Assembly (NCBI GenBank): GCA_019633425.1
Contig: WSUB01000350.1
Coordinates: forward strand, 1-18,516
Source: Tulasnella sp. 424
Taxonomy: Eukaryota > Basidiomycota > Agaricomycetes > Cantharellales > Tulasnellaceae
DNA length: 18,516 nucleotides
Direction of reading: 5' to 3'
Positions 9,653 through 18,516 of the stretch are shown here, piece by piece; the first letter of the stretch is position 1, and the number at the start of each line of letters is the position of its first letter. The notes under the pieces are model-generated. The model was not told the origin of the DNA, ran no database searches, and saw only the letters and a list, made by a program, of their open reading frames with translations. Position numbers and translations under genes: made by a program.

Positions 9653-10410
9653 CTAGTGAGTAGTCACTCTGTCGATCACATCTAACTCCTCCATATTGTA
9701 GTCATCCTCGAATGAGTCATCACCGATACTCCTTCTCGGTCCCTGATTCATTTGTTCCCCTCCACTCCCCGCCTCCTTCTCCAAAGCCTGACCACCCTCA
9801 TCGGAACCTTCTTCACCAAAACCAGCGCCAAACTCATTGTCCGACTCTCCGCATTCGTCGCCAAACTCATCGTCCTCTCCGCATGCGTCACCAAACAGCG
9901 AGCTGCAATCATCGTCACTGCCATTGACCCGGCCGTCAACATGCTCTGCCGCCAACCAGCGTGCCCAACTCCAGCTCTCTTCCTGCAGATCCTCTTCCAC
10001 ACTCTCATTTGAACCCTTGTTTTGAGTGCTTTGCTCGTTTTCATCGTCTGAATCTGGCCAGATTTCACTCTCCACACGACCCGCTGACGGAATAGCCACT
10101 TGCTCAGGTAATCAGTTGTCTGAAATATCCTAACCCCCTATCCTAATATATCTTTTGTTGCAGGCACAGCACTCTCATGTTTCTCTCCGCCCTTCAACTC
10201 CTTTTCGTTGTCCTTGCTGTCCGTCAAGTACGCTCGAACGAGTACTGCAATATCGTCGTGTCGATTTGGAGCACTGTGATTCTTGGTTGTTACCAGACAA
10301 TTAAAATTACTTTCCATCATTTTTTTGACCTGGCGGAAGATTGGAATGACCGGCGAGACTTTAGCCAGGTACTCCCAGCTGCAGTTCGGGCCTTGCACCG
10401 CGAAAGTGAT

Positions 10411-10458
10411 CTGCGGTCCCTCTGTAAGTAAAGCCCAAGGGACAAGGAAATAGCTCAC
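10411..10458 (-). other. Intron of the DUF6589 gene (48 nt)
   Basis: Minus-strand donor GTGAGC and acceptor CCGCAG. It joins NGEIK to ITFAVQGPN in phase. An AG ten bases earlier (TTACAG) would break the frame. Confidence 0.7.
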
Positions 10459-10878
10459 TTTTATCTCGCCGTTTATAATCTCCTGCGCTTCATCCGTTGG
10501 ATAGCAAGAGTTCAGCTTTCCAGATGTGTTGACAAGAACGCAATGATCAAGAACGGCATTCCTAGTCTGGGGTAAGCACGGTCCCCCTCGCTTATCGTAA
10601 CTGAATATCTAGACTCACCAGAAGTCGGATGGCCATTCATTCTTCAATCACTGGATGAATTCCAACATCACGATGGCGTACTTCGCATGTCCCCCGGCCT
10701 TAAACATCTGGGCAAGCAATGGAAGCAGGTCCACCAGCCGCCCCACATTGCCACACTTGCAAGAGGACAAAGCTCATGAAAAACAAAGCAGTCTCACATC
10801 ACGAGTCGTTCATTTCGCTGCCGAATCGCATCATTCTTTTCTTGAACGGACTTTGGAGCACGTTGGGGGAGTCCCACG

Positions 10879-10908
10879 GGTTTTTTCCGAGGCCGTCCTC
10901 GTTTTGGT
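10879..10908 (-). other. AT-hook motif in the DUF6589 protein
   Basis: KPKRGRPRKKP carries the core RGRP of AT-hooks with flanking basic residues and follows an acidic run (SEEEDE). AT-hooks bind the minor groove of AT-rich DNA, which places the protein on DNA. It lies downstream of the first stop, so the present allele would not make it in a full-length chain. Confidence 0.75.
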
Positions 10909-12164
10909 TTCTCATCCTCTTCTTCGCTATCCAGTGCGTCTCCGGAGGGCCCTTCGGATGCCCATTCACTAATGATTTCCTCTGCGGCCTTCACTAGTTC
11001 CTCAGGCAATGGTCTCCATTCCTGAAGTCCTTCCAACGGCCCACAGCCGGCCTTCTTGACCCAATGCAACAGCGCCCGGGCTTCCAACGTGTGCTCAATC
11101 ACTTCCTTGAGCTTGTGCCAACTGGGACCTTTCAAAGATCTCAAGGATTTTGATGCAGCCGGTTTCTCGTCAACTCGGTTTGATTGGCCTGCTTCCTTCC
11201 CCTTTCCTTCCCTTCCCCCCTTGGCTCGGAGTCTCTGCAGCAAGGTAATGTCTTGGTTCAACCCTCTGCCATGTTTCGAACCGCAGTGTGTCTGAAAGAC
11301 CATAATCCCGCAGGTAATGAAGACATGAAAGAAGCCAGGGACCTCTGCTGCATATTCCATGCAAGCAAGTCCGTTATCATCCTTTGCACAATATCGCTTC
11401 AGCGTTTGAATCCGGCTTGTGGTGAGCTCATCCCCGACTATCGGTAGCACCATTTTCTGCGCTAATGCCCGTTTTTCCTCCTTTGAACAGAAGTGAAGCT
11501 GGCGATGCAGCACATCATTGATCCACTCGCTGTTTCCTTCAAGACTGGACTGGTCGATGTGCATGGTCTTAAGGGGCCATATCTTGGTTGGCTGGCCTTG
11601 TGCGGCAGGTATGAGTCACACCGGTGGTGGGGGTTTGAGCAAGGGATTATCGTGGTGCGGGTAGTGTTTGAAGTATGGCAAGTTGAGGAGAAATTGTAAT
11701 AGGTGGTAGACCTTTTGCACATGAATTCGATGGCCAGCATCGATGTCCACCAAGTCACTGTATTCGAGATTCCACGCAACCCAGGCCGCCTTGCAGAACA
11801 AAGGACCATCAAGCGGCGGCACCCCCTCCATTGGAAATACGGTGGCAGCAGTTCCACTCTCGAATGAACTCTTGTTGTGTATCCGTTGACCGAAAACATG
11901 GAACGGGATATTGACGTTGTCGGCGGAAAGGAAAACGGCCTGTTTCGACAAAGACCCCCGGATCGTCGTCATCGCTTCCTCTGAAAGAGTGTCGACCGCT
12001 TCGTTTTGCCAGGTATTACTCAAAGTAATTCCTAAATGGTTGAGCAGCATGTTGGCTTTCGAGGAGAGACCATCCGCTTTGAAGAAAAGCGAGAATGCCT
12101 GCTGAAGATAGTTTGCGCGATTGGACCTTGAGAAGGCAAGCTGGCAGATGACGCTTATTATCAT

Positions 12165-12221
12165 CTACTGGCAAGTCAGATGTGAGTTGGGGGACGTAGT
12201 TCTCTTCAAGTTAGGGCTCAC
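12165..12221 (-). other. Intron 1 of the DUF6589 gene (57 nt)
   Basis: On the minus strand the donor is GTGAGC and the acceptor CAGTAG, joining KNPKA to MIISVICQL in phase. The tempting acceptor four bases earlier (TTGCCAG) would put a TAG straight into frame, so the later AG is preferred. Confidence 0.7.
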
Positions 12222-12855
12222 AGCCTTGGGATTTTTCATTGTGTTGTTGGTCCGTCCCTTGGGCGGCATTGAAAGCTGAAAGAGAATCGTCCACAAGGTG
12301 TGACATCCCGTCTTTTGGTTCTCCATCCAATCCCTCAATTTCCCAAAATCCAATGACAATACCCTGTCAACAGAAAGATCTCCAACTTTGAGGTGTCTTA
12401 CTGTCCGTGTCATCTTGTCCTCCAATGCGTCTTGAACAAACCATAGGCTCCATGCCTGTAAGTCTTCCTTCGGTCCGTTTTGGGTTGCAAATCTCATCAT
12501 TCGAGACAGGACTTTAGGAAGTGAGATAGCGCTGAAGAATACTGATCGCCTCCGGCAGCATGCGTGATCTGTGGTGCACTCGGGATCTCCGTAGAAGAGG
12601 GCATCGACGAAGGTGGCGAGCGACATTCCGATACTATCCATGTAGTCCAACACTAGTTTTACACAATCCAGTGTCAAGCGATGATCTGGCCCGTAGAAAT
12701 CATCTGAGTCGAGTTCACTGATACCTATTTCTGAGGAATACATAGTTGGAGAGGGTGTACGGAAAAAGGAGGGGAGGGAGGACAGCGCTCGCAACAAAAT
12801 TCTCGCTAAGTCCCTCAGGCACGGATTGCTGATTAGGGGGATAAGCCTAAAAGTG

Positions 12856-12972
12856 CCAGGCTCTGATGGGACTAATTTTCCATTTTATCTACTGACCAAT
12901 CAAATCGCGCTACATTCCCTGCTAAATCCGTCCGACCGTTCCTGTTTTTCCGAAAGTCCCATCAGAGCCTGG
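12856..12972. repeat. 18-bp perfect inverted repeat with 81-nt spacer
   Basis: CCAGGCTCTGATGGGACT (12856-12873) and its exact complement (12955-12972) bracket an AT-richer spacer with a CCAAT-type box (about 12895). It begins 113 bp upstream of the DUF6589 ATG. It could be a foldback element, an element terminus or a promoter-associated binding site. No target duplication was found. Confidence 0.65.
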
Positions 12973-13241
12973 GTACGAGGCAGTCGTACTCCATGTCTTC
13001 AACAATTTGTGGAGCTTGCAAGGCTTAGATCGACGAATCCTGCGACCGAAATAGGAGCAGTTGGCGTCGGTCCGGTTTCCCAAACATATGGGCCGAAAAA
13101 GGTAATTCTTCATTTATTTACAAGGCTTTGACTTCGGACTTTTGCAGAAATAGTTCGTATAGTCAGAAGCAAAAGGAAAACAAGTTTATTTCGAGAAAAG
13201 AATTGAGTGGGGATTTATCTAAAGTACATTCGAGGGTGGGC

Positions 13242-13261
13242 GATCCGCGTAGACGCGGATC
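13242..13261. repeat. Perfect 9-bp stem hairpin with 2-nt loop
   Basis: GATCCGCGT, then AG, then ACGCGGATC. As a near-palindrome it may form a cruciform or bind a dimeric protein. No gene adjoins it. Confidence 0.55.
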
Positions 13262-15061
13262 CCACAGTTCCCTAACATTCCGCCTCCGAGTCAGGCTATT
13301 TCTATCTAGCATCCTATCAAAGGTGAGCAACCGAGCTAGGACAAGTCTTGCTTTGGGCCCTTAATGCTACTGATGCACCCATTTGCGGCATTGGGTGGAT
13401 CCGAATGAGTGGGGACTCAAAGATAGCAGGCATTGCTGAGGGTTGGCACACAGCCCAGCATCGTATTTCTTGAGATTATAGCCTCTCATTACCCCAATTT
13501 AATAGATGATTGAAAATTTCTATATCAAATAGATGGTGAGGCTCAGGCCGCCTCACATTCACCGGATCCCAGAGAAGCGGTTGTGTCATATCACTCAAAA
13601 AGTGGACTTAATTCATATAACTCATCCGGATGTGCTTGAGCGAAAGCCTTGTGTTCGGCAGCTATTGCCACCTAGACACTCATCTTTCGCCGGAGATGAG
13701 ACCATGCTATTGTCGCCGATGGTAAGTAACGAGGCCCCTCAACATTATCTTCCGACCACCACCCGACAGTAGCGAGTAGAAAATCATGTGACAGGAAGCA
13801 GATACTTCTGACCCGCAGAAACTATTTCAGACGATACCACATGGAGATGCTTAGCGACTCGGGGCTATGGCAATAATGTAAAGTTCTTAGTTTAGCCGTC
13901 ATGCCAAGTGAACGAGCAACCAAGCATATATTCCTGGCCACAGCTGTGGACCAGGTCTCCTTCCCCTAAATCTCTGTCCGTTCGATTTTCGTCAGGCACT
14001 GTTGTCTGTGTTTGTCTTTGCTGCGCGGGTTGGTGTCTTCTGCTGCCCTGCCTGGCTGCTCTCCTCCCTGATCGGAGCCTACACACTCTGTCCTTTGCCT
14101 TTCTTCCTTCACCAGCACCTCTTCCATCCCCTTCCATTAAAAGCTGCCGGCCACTCAGGATAAGACACAAGCTGGTCACTTCAAATGGACGCCCCTTGCC
14201 TCAGGCGATCAATCTCTTAAAGCGGTCGGACAGTTAGACTTCAGCATTGGCGAGTTTATGTGGGCCTTGAAGTTATGAAAATGAGTCGTTGGACTCAGGT
14301 CCATCTACTCCTGAGTGGGGTCACTCCGCTACTCTTGGCCGCTCGCAATGGGATGGCTGTAGGTTCTATCATCTATGCGTGTAATACTTAGTGTCTACTG
14401 AGATCAAGCAACCCCCGTTCGTCTCTAGACTGCCACAACCACGCTTTCTCAACCATCTTTTCACCTCCGCAGGCGTCGAGCCGGGCCGGAACTCACTCAG
14501 GCCTCTCCAACTCTCGGGTCTGTGGTGAGTATATTGCATCCCAGACACATATGAAGGACGACTACGACCTCAGCTCCTTGTTGGGTTTGTGGATATGTCG
14601 ATTTCTGGCATTCGAGGAATTCCACTAGTAGTACAGTCTGTTTCTGGAGAGATACATGTTGTGGTGCGCATGAAGGATGCCTTTAAGACAGGAATCTCTG
14701 AGGTTTGAGTGTGCGGACTGAGGCGGAAACCCGGAGAAATTGCCGTGGCCAGGACGGTGCGGAGCGCAATGGTTTATGTACCAATACATGCTAATAGTCT
14801 ATTACATAGTCCTAATACATTGCCTTTTCAATATGAAATATCATAGCGTTATTTATTGTGGACACAATCCCTCGGTCTGAGCGCTGATTGGCCGCTCTGA
14901 GATATCACACCAACCGTGGGAGAGTCGAATCACGTGGGGACTCAAAAATACCAGACTTGCAAGGTCGCTGGAGGAGCGACAAGGGGGTTGCTCGACGCTA
15001 TGGTGTAAATTAGACGATGAATCGCTCTTTGCTACCCAGTCATTCCTTCAATCACAAGAGG

Positions 15062-15211
15062 ATGTCCAAGCGACCTCCCGACGAAGGCATCGAGTTCGCC
15101 GACCGGCTCCGCCGGTCGCCGAGACTCTCCTCCTTCGCTCCCGAAGTCATTAAACCGTGTGGGAGCGATATTAATGCAATGATAAGAAATGTGATATATT
15201 GGAAGGCTTAG
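15062..15211 (+). pseudogene. Possible N-terminal gene stub
   Basis: From the ATG at 15062 the first 29 or so residues look protein-like: MSKRPPDEGIEFADRLRRSP followed by RLSSFAPEV, basic and proline-rich, resembling N-termini of fungal proteins with an RRSPRL patch. After about 15147 the composition changes abruptly to AT-rich sequence and the frame ends within 20 codons. I read it as a gene start cut off by an insertion or deletion, with low confidence. Confidence 0.25.
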
Positions 15212-15483
15212 TTGTAATCCGGTTGGATACAAGGGGGTTTCAAGGGGAGTTTCATCAAACTTGCACACATCATTAGCGAGAGGAGATCGTCCGCCACAGA
15301 CACTAGATCATTGCGACACATGTATATTTAACCGGACATACATGTCTCCTACTTTGCCCACTGGATCCTGAGTGGCTTTGGGATTGTAAATACTGAAGAA
15401 TACTCTCGCTGGGATCGTCGTTCTATAAAGTCACACCAACCGTGAGACGTAGATGCAGCGGCTTTTTGGGATTTACGAGGCGG

Positions 15484-15539
15484 GTGGATAGGGGTTGACG
15501 AGCAACCCAACGTGGATGAGGGTTGGCGAGCAACCCAAT
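15484..15539 (+). repeat. Two 28-bp tandem units, each with a 6-bp stem hairpin
   Basis: The unit is GTGGATRRGGGTTGRCGAGC followed by AACCCAAY. Within each, GGGTTG pairs with CAACCC around a 5-nt loop (15492-15508 and 15520-15536). The reverse complement GGGTTGCTCG also occurs once at 14985-14994, about 500 bp upstream. Confidence 0.6.
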
Positions 15540-16024
15540 AATGTTGCTCCGCCGAAGAGCGCCTGGGCTCGTTCAACCGCTTGTGCAAGTATTGGATGAT
15601 CATCAATAAAGCTTGGCAGTCAGATAGGTTCGGCTGACGCACAAGCCGCGGCCCGCGAGTACCTCTCAGTAATAATGTCTCGATCTCTCACAGCTGTACT
15701 GTACCTAGGCAGGCTCTATCCTTCAACCTCCATGTTGCACCGTAGCTTACGTGCTGACACTCCCGTAGTCAAGACCAGATCCGTGAATCCATATGTGTAG
15801 ATATGTGGCCAATTGCAAATAACGTTCGCCGGCTACACCGAAAGGATCGGAGACGATCGATCTGCACCTGCGTAAACAAGTTCGGAAATAACGCAACGTC
15901 CAAGACGCGAGAGATCTAGGGAAGCACCTAGATTTTTCCCACCACCGCGCTCACGAGAAATACATTGAGAGAGATTCAACGGCGTCTCTTGGTTGTAGGC
16001 ATAAACGGTCCGAAACACCCGGCT

Positions 16025-16830
16025 TCATCGTCCAGCAAAGCCTTGGGGCTGAGCAGCCGAAGTTAGAAAACCAAGAGCTCGGAAAAGCCGCGACAGGAAT
16101 GACAGCACCTTTCTCACCAAACGTTTCATTGTGGGACTCTTATTTGGCTCTTCATCCCGGCATTTTCCCATAACGCTCCAAAGCGGATCCGAAGCGGGCA
16201 GCTCCAGATAATCTTCCGGCGAAGGGGTGGCACCATCCCAAATTGCCTTGATCACGCCCATATCAGAGTTGAAAGTGATATACGGCAATTTGCCGGTCAT
16301 GACCTCTGCGAATTATGGGAGTGTGAGTCTCAAAAATCTCGAAACGGGTTGGGGCGCGCAGAGAGACTAGGTACTTACGTAGAAGCAGCGAGCCAGAAGC
16401 ATAGACATCACTCATCGTAGTGCTTTCCGCGTCTTCCTATAGTAGCTCTTTGGCAGAGTATCGCAACGTTCCTTTGATACTCGCAGTGGTCGTGAAGCCG
16501 GACGGAGCATCCTGTAAGAGTTCTTTACGGCAACTAATTAGCCACCGTCAAGGCTTCTTCCCAGGTCACACGCCAGTACTCACTGCTAACTCCAAAATCG
16601 CAGAGCTTCACGTTCTCTTCATCATTAACCAAACACATTAGCCTAGAATAAATCAACGTAGCTCAGCATCAGCCCCTTGTCCTTTGAAAAAGATGGGTCA
16701 TTTCCGATGTTATGTACGGGCTTGACATCAGAGCGAACGACAATTGGGTCATGCTCGTGCAGGTAGGCAAGACCTTTGGCTGCTTGTATGATCTGCTTGA
16801 ACCGTTCACCATTCGACCGAAAGATACTGA
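16025..16830 (-). pseudogene. Protein kinase C-lobe remnant
   Basis: On the minus strand: LAYLHEHDPIVVRSDVKP, with RSD in place of the HRD catalytic-loop motif (about 16717-16780). Then NDEENVKLCDFGVS, with the DFG motif at 16591-16602, then FTTTASIKGTLRYSAKELL, MSDVYASGSLLL, then MTGKLPYITFNSDMGVIKAI and a C-terminal helix with KSPTMKRL in place of a typical RPT. GT-AG introns fit at 16643-16717 and 16306-16378. Lesions: an extra base before the DFG block, a phase mismatch at the following intron, and TAG at 16437-16439. The N-lobe (glycine loop and VAIK lysine) is absent. Fungal serine/threonine or tyrosine-like kinases of this type are multi-copy in Agaricomycetes. It lies immediately downstream of kelch sequence on the same strand. 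Confidence 0.7.
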
Positions 16831-17133
16831 AATGGGGTTACGTACCAAACGTAATCTATCCGCATTTGGTTACGGATCAGATACTCTGTGGCGAAATTGA
16901 AGACAAAGGCGTCATTGATGAAGGTACCGCTGACTTCGGCTCGGTCCCATTCATCCGGCTTGCGAAACTCAGCGAATATGAACATTTTGTCTTCGATAAC
17001 GGTGGCACAATGCGCGTCGCACTCTTCGGGAAGTAGTCCGTTACATTGAACTTGTGACCAAGTCTCGGTGCGGGTATTGAACTCCCAAAGGCCGTTGAAG
17101 CTTTGGACGAGACCGTCGTCATGGCCTCCGAAT

Positions 17134-17182
17134 CTTGCAGGCACATTAGTGAAGGCTCAGAAATAACGGTGCTTATACTGAC
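17134..17182 (-). other. Intron in the kelch remnant (49 nt)
   Basis: Minus-strand donor GTCAGT and acceptor GCAAG. The split codon AT|A restores GLYIFGGHDD, a proper kelch strand, so the intron survives although nearby frames are broken. Confidence 0.6.
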
Positions 17183-18137
17183 ATATAGAGACCGTCATCA
17201 TAATTAACAGCAGAGTGTTATGCTCGCCCTTGCGGCCAAACGTTGCGTTTGGGGATCCGCCTCCAACGGACACGCTCCATAGCCTTCACTAGAAACACGC
17301 TTCAGGGATGGAGTAGACGACGAGTGTAACATACTCACGAGAGCCCAATTCGATGCATCAAAGGTCACCAAGTATCTTCTTGCCATCTCGGCCACCGTAT
17401 TACGTAAACCCAGAGAGTGTTCCTTACGGCCGTGAGGGTATGCCCTTCAAGAGAACCAGGGAACGGTGCTGGTGGTCGGAGCGATGTCCAAGTCCGAGTA
17501 TCGTTTTAGATTGTCAGTTTGTAAGTTAGGAGTATCACCACGAGCAGGAGGACTCGGAAGTCTCACCGAGGTCGAGGAAGTATGGATCGCTGTCCACTGT
17601 GGTTCCACAAAAACGACCAACGCCCTTCCAACAACAGCGGCAGAGGACCGCATCTCTCCTGGGGCGCGGTACCACTGGTTTCTAAACGAACCAAGGACAT
17701 GTCCGCCGTCGACAAGAGGAACGTGTCGTTTATCTCGTCTCCGGCCTTCTCAGCAGCGCGCGCACGGCCACCAAAAATGACGAATTCTTGTTTTAAAGTT
17801 TTAAGGGGCGAGCATGTGTGGAGTTGGAGAGGAAACAAGGATTGGGTCTGTTCGTCAGGTTTGGAACCTATCAACGACTTCACGGGTTGACCACCTGTTG
17901 TGTCCACCAAGACCTTTACTACCCGACGTTCAACGACTGGAGGGCGGTCCCTCTCCTTCGCAGCTCGTATCAGAGGGGGACTGCTCGAAGGTAAGGGTGG
18001 CTGTGGCGACGAGAAGAAAAGGAAAATGTGGCTTGCACGGAGAGGCGGAGCGAGGCGGAGTGAAGCGGAGGTAACGGCAGAAGGGATCGGGGTACTATCC
18101 CCCCGCGCACCTTGACATCTCACGGCAGATAGAGTTA

Positions 18138-18157
18138 GATCATCATCATCATCATCA
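18138..18157 (+). repeat. ATC trinucleotide microsatellite
   Basis: Six ATC units followed by ACG. Read on the minus strand it encodes the Asp run near the N-terminus of the kelch frame. Confidence 0.7.
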
Positions 18158-18242
18158 CGGATCGCCTGATATGACCTCTGGCTTCCTTTCATCAAACGGT
18201 CGAGGATAGCACCTCCCCCTCTCTCGACCCGCATACGTACTC

Positions 18243-18288
18243 ATCCCCGTGACCCTACCATTGGGATCCCCGTGACCCTACCATTGGG
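18243..18288 (+). repeat. Perfect 23-bp tandem duplication
   Basis: ATCCCCGTGACCCTACCATT followed by GGG occurs twice in direct succession (18243-18265, 18266-18288) with no mismatch, so the duplication is recent. It lies just upstream of the kelch frame. Confidence 0.8.
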
Positions 18289-18505
18289 AAACTTACGCGA
18301 CAAACATTACAAAATTTCAATTTATGGAGTTGGTGTAAGTTTTCCCACGTTCGGCACGCCCTAACCTTCACAGAAGTCCAAGCAAAGGAAGAGCTGGCCC
18401 AGGGTGAAGCCTAACCCGAGACACGTTGCTGGCACTCCGTTCTCGGCTCGGCTAAAGAATATGGCCCATCGGATGGGTTTTACGCAATGAGACGGCGCTT
18501 TCTGA
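18286..18505 (+). repeat. Dispersed repeat, right copy
   Basis: Counterpart of 438-680 in the same orientation, sharing CCTTCACAGAAGTCCAA, CACGTTGC, CACTCCGTTCT and CATCGGATGG. It reaches almost to the window end, so its full extent is not visible. Confidence 0.55.
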
Positions 18506-18516
18506 ACGCATGTTTG

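Larger units (their letters stand above)
9653..12743 (-). pseudogene. DUF6589-domain protein gene with AT-hook and acidic tail, broken by stops
   Basis: Proposed exons: 12743-12222, 12164-about 10619, 10566-10459, 10410-10168 and 10102-9653 (acidic tail, less sure). Family-type landmarks in order: SADNVNIPFHVFGQR with SGTAATVF, PPPPV, WPLKTMHIDQSSLEGN, GDELTTSRI, PGFFHVFI, GRGLNQDI, SLKGPSWHKLKEVI, an AT-hook KPKRGRPRKKP (about 10879-10908), CGNVGRLVDLLPLLAQMF, VLVNTSGK and PNCSWEYLAKVSP. Introns at 12165-12221, 10567-10618 and 10411-10458 fit GT-AG rules. Lesions: in-frame TGA at 11616-11618 and 10794-10796, a frame change near 10757, TGA at 10648-10650 and a phase mismatch at 10619. The start is the first ATG, at 12743. 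DUF6589 is common in Agaricomycetes with no proven function; a nuclear DNA-binding role is inferred from the AT-hook. Confidence 0.75.
12973..16024. other. Intergenic, no convincing gene
   Basis: About 3 kb with only short or overlapping open frames. It contains a hairpin at 13242-13261, a shared GTGGGGACTCAAA box (about 13409 and 14935), a shared CACACCAACCGTG box (about 14906 and 15433), a 28-bp tandem at 15484-15539 and a possible N-terminal stub at 15062. Confidence 0.5.
16870..18234 (-). pseudogene. Kelch-repeat protein remnant
   Basis: Kelch-like blades are seen in several frames: EFVIFGGRARAAEKAGDEIN followed by DTFLLSTADMSLVRLE; AAVVGRALVVF and TTVDSDPYFLDL; GSLEGHTLTAVRNTLWVY, then GGRDGKKILGDL and FDASNWAL; SAVNYDDGLY and FGGHDDGLVQSFNGLWEFNT; and CDAHCATVIEDKMFIF. 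Adjoining pieces need frame changes near 17640, 17600 and 17350, so the gene is broken. A 49-nt intron at 17134-17182 joins GLYI to FGGHDDG in phase. The N-terminus, from ATG 18234, holds a poly-Asp run from an ATC microsatellite. Fungal kelch proteins of this kind act in polarity and scaffolding, but the exact family is not assigned. Kelch similarity fades near 16870. Confidence 0.65.

Noticed and set aside
10755..10802. Intron between the AT-hook region and CGNVGRL
   Set aside because: A GT-AG pair exists, but the interval itself reads as family-like coding sequence (VFHELCPLA), so a stop plus a frame change is more likely than an intron.
13892..14237. Hydrophobic open frame (about 109 residues) with a leucine/cysteine-rich stretch
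   Set aside because: A same-length frame exists on the other strand, the start codon is weak, and composition reflects pyrimidine-rich DNA.
1..18516. CRISPR arrays, bacterial operons, ribosome binding sites
   Set aside because: No regular spaced repeats or bacterial gene structure; introns mark the DNA as eukaryotic.

Overview
The window looks like nuclear DNA of a basidiomycete fungus, most likely an Agaricomycete. This rests on short GT-AG introns (about 48-75 nt) in nearly every gene, a DUF6589-type protein, a short RecQ-like helicase of the kind that is multi-copy in mushroom-forming fungi, and fungal kelch and protein-kinase relics. Species assignment is inference. The region is gene-poor and repeat-rich, and most coding remnants carry stops or frameshifts, so it reads as a decaying accessory or transposon-rich block.

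Layout. 1-303: the C-terminal end of an unrecognised gene, open at the left edge. About 1305-3675: a second, longer and badly broken copy of the same family, with a small 144-bp inverted-repeat (MITE-like) insertion at 2036-2179. 3680-6650: no gene, but hairpins, a 28-bp motif dispersed in about three copies, a 10-bp periodic repeat, and a 22-bp repeat/palindrome pair just ahead of the next gene. 6656-9405 (+): a RecQ-family helicase in six proposed exons, nearly intact, with one exon junction out of phase and a damaged motif VI. 9653-12743 (-): a DUF6589-domain gene with an AT-hook and an acidic tail, broken by at least two or three stops and frame changes. These two genes converge tail to tail, about 250 bp apart. 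An 18-bp perfect inverted repeat (12856-12972) lies just upstream of the DUF6589 gene.

12980-16020 holds no convincing gene, only a possible N-terminal stub, short hairpins and a two-unit 28-bp tandem repeat. 16025-about 16830 (-) is the C-lobe of a protein kinase pseudogene; directly upstream on the same strand, about 16870-18234 (-), is a kelch-repeat pseudogene. A roughly 230-bp repeat occurs near both ends of the window (438-680 and 18286-18505).

The most interesting candidate is the convergent RecQ/DUF6589 pair, which may be a decayed two-gene mobile unit: a helicase plus a DNA-binding protein of unknown activity. The sequence gives the arrangement; mobility and cooperation are inference.
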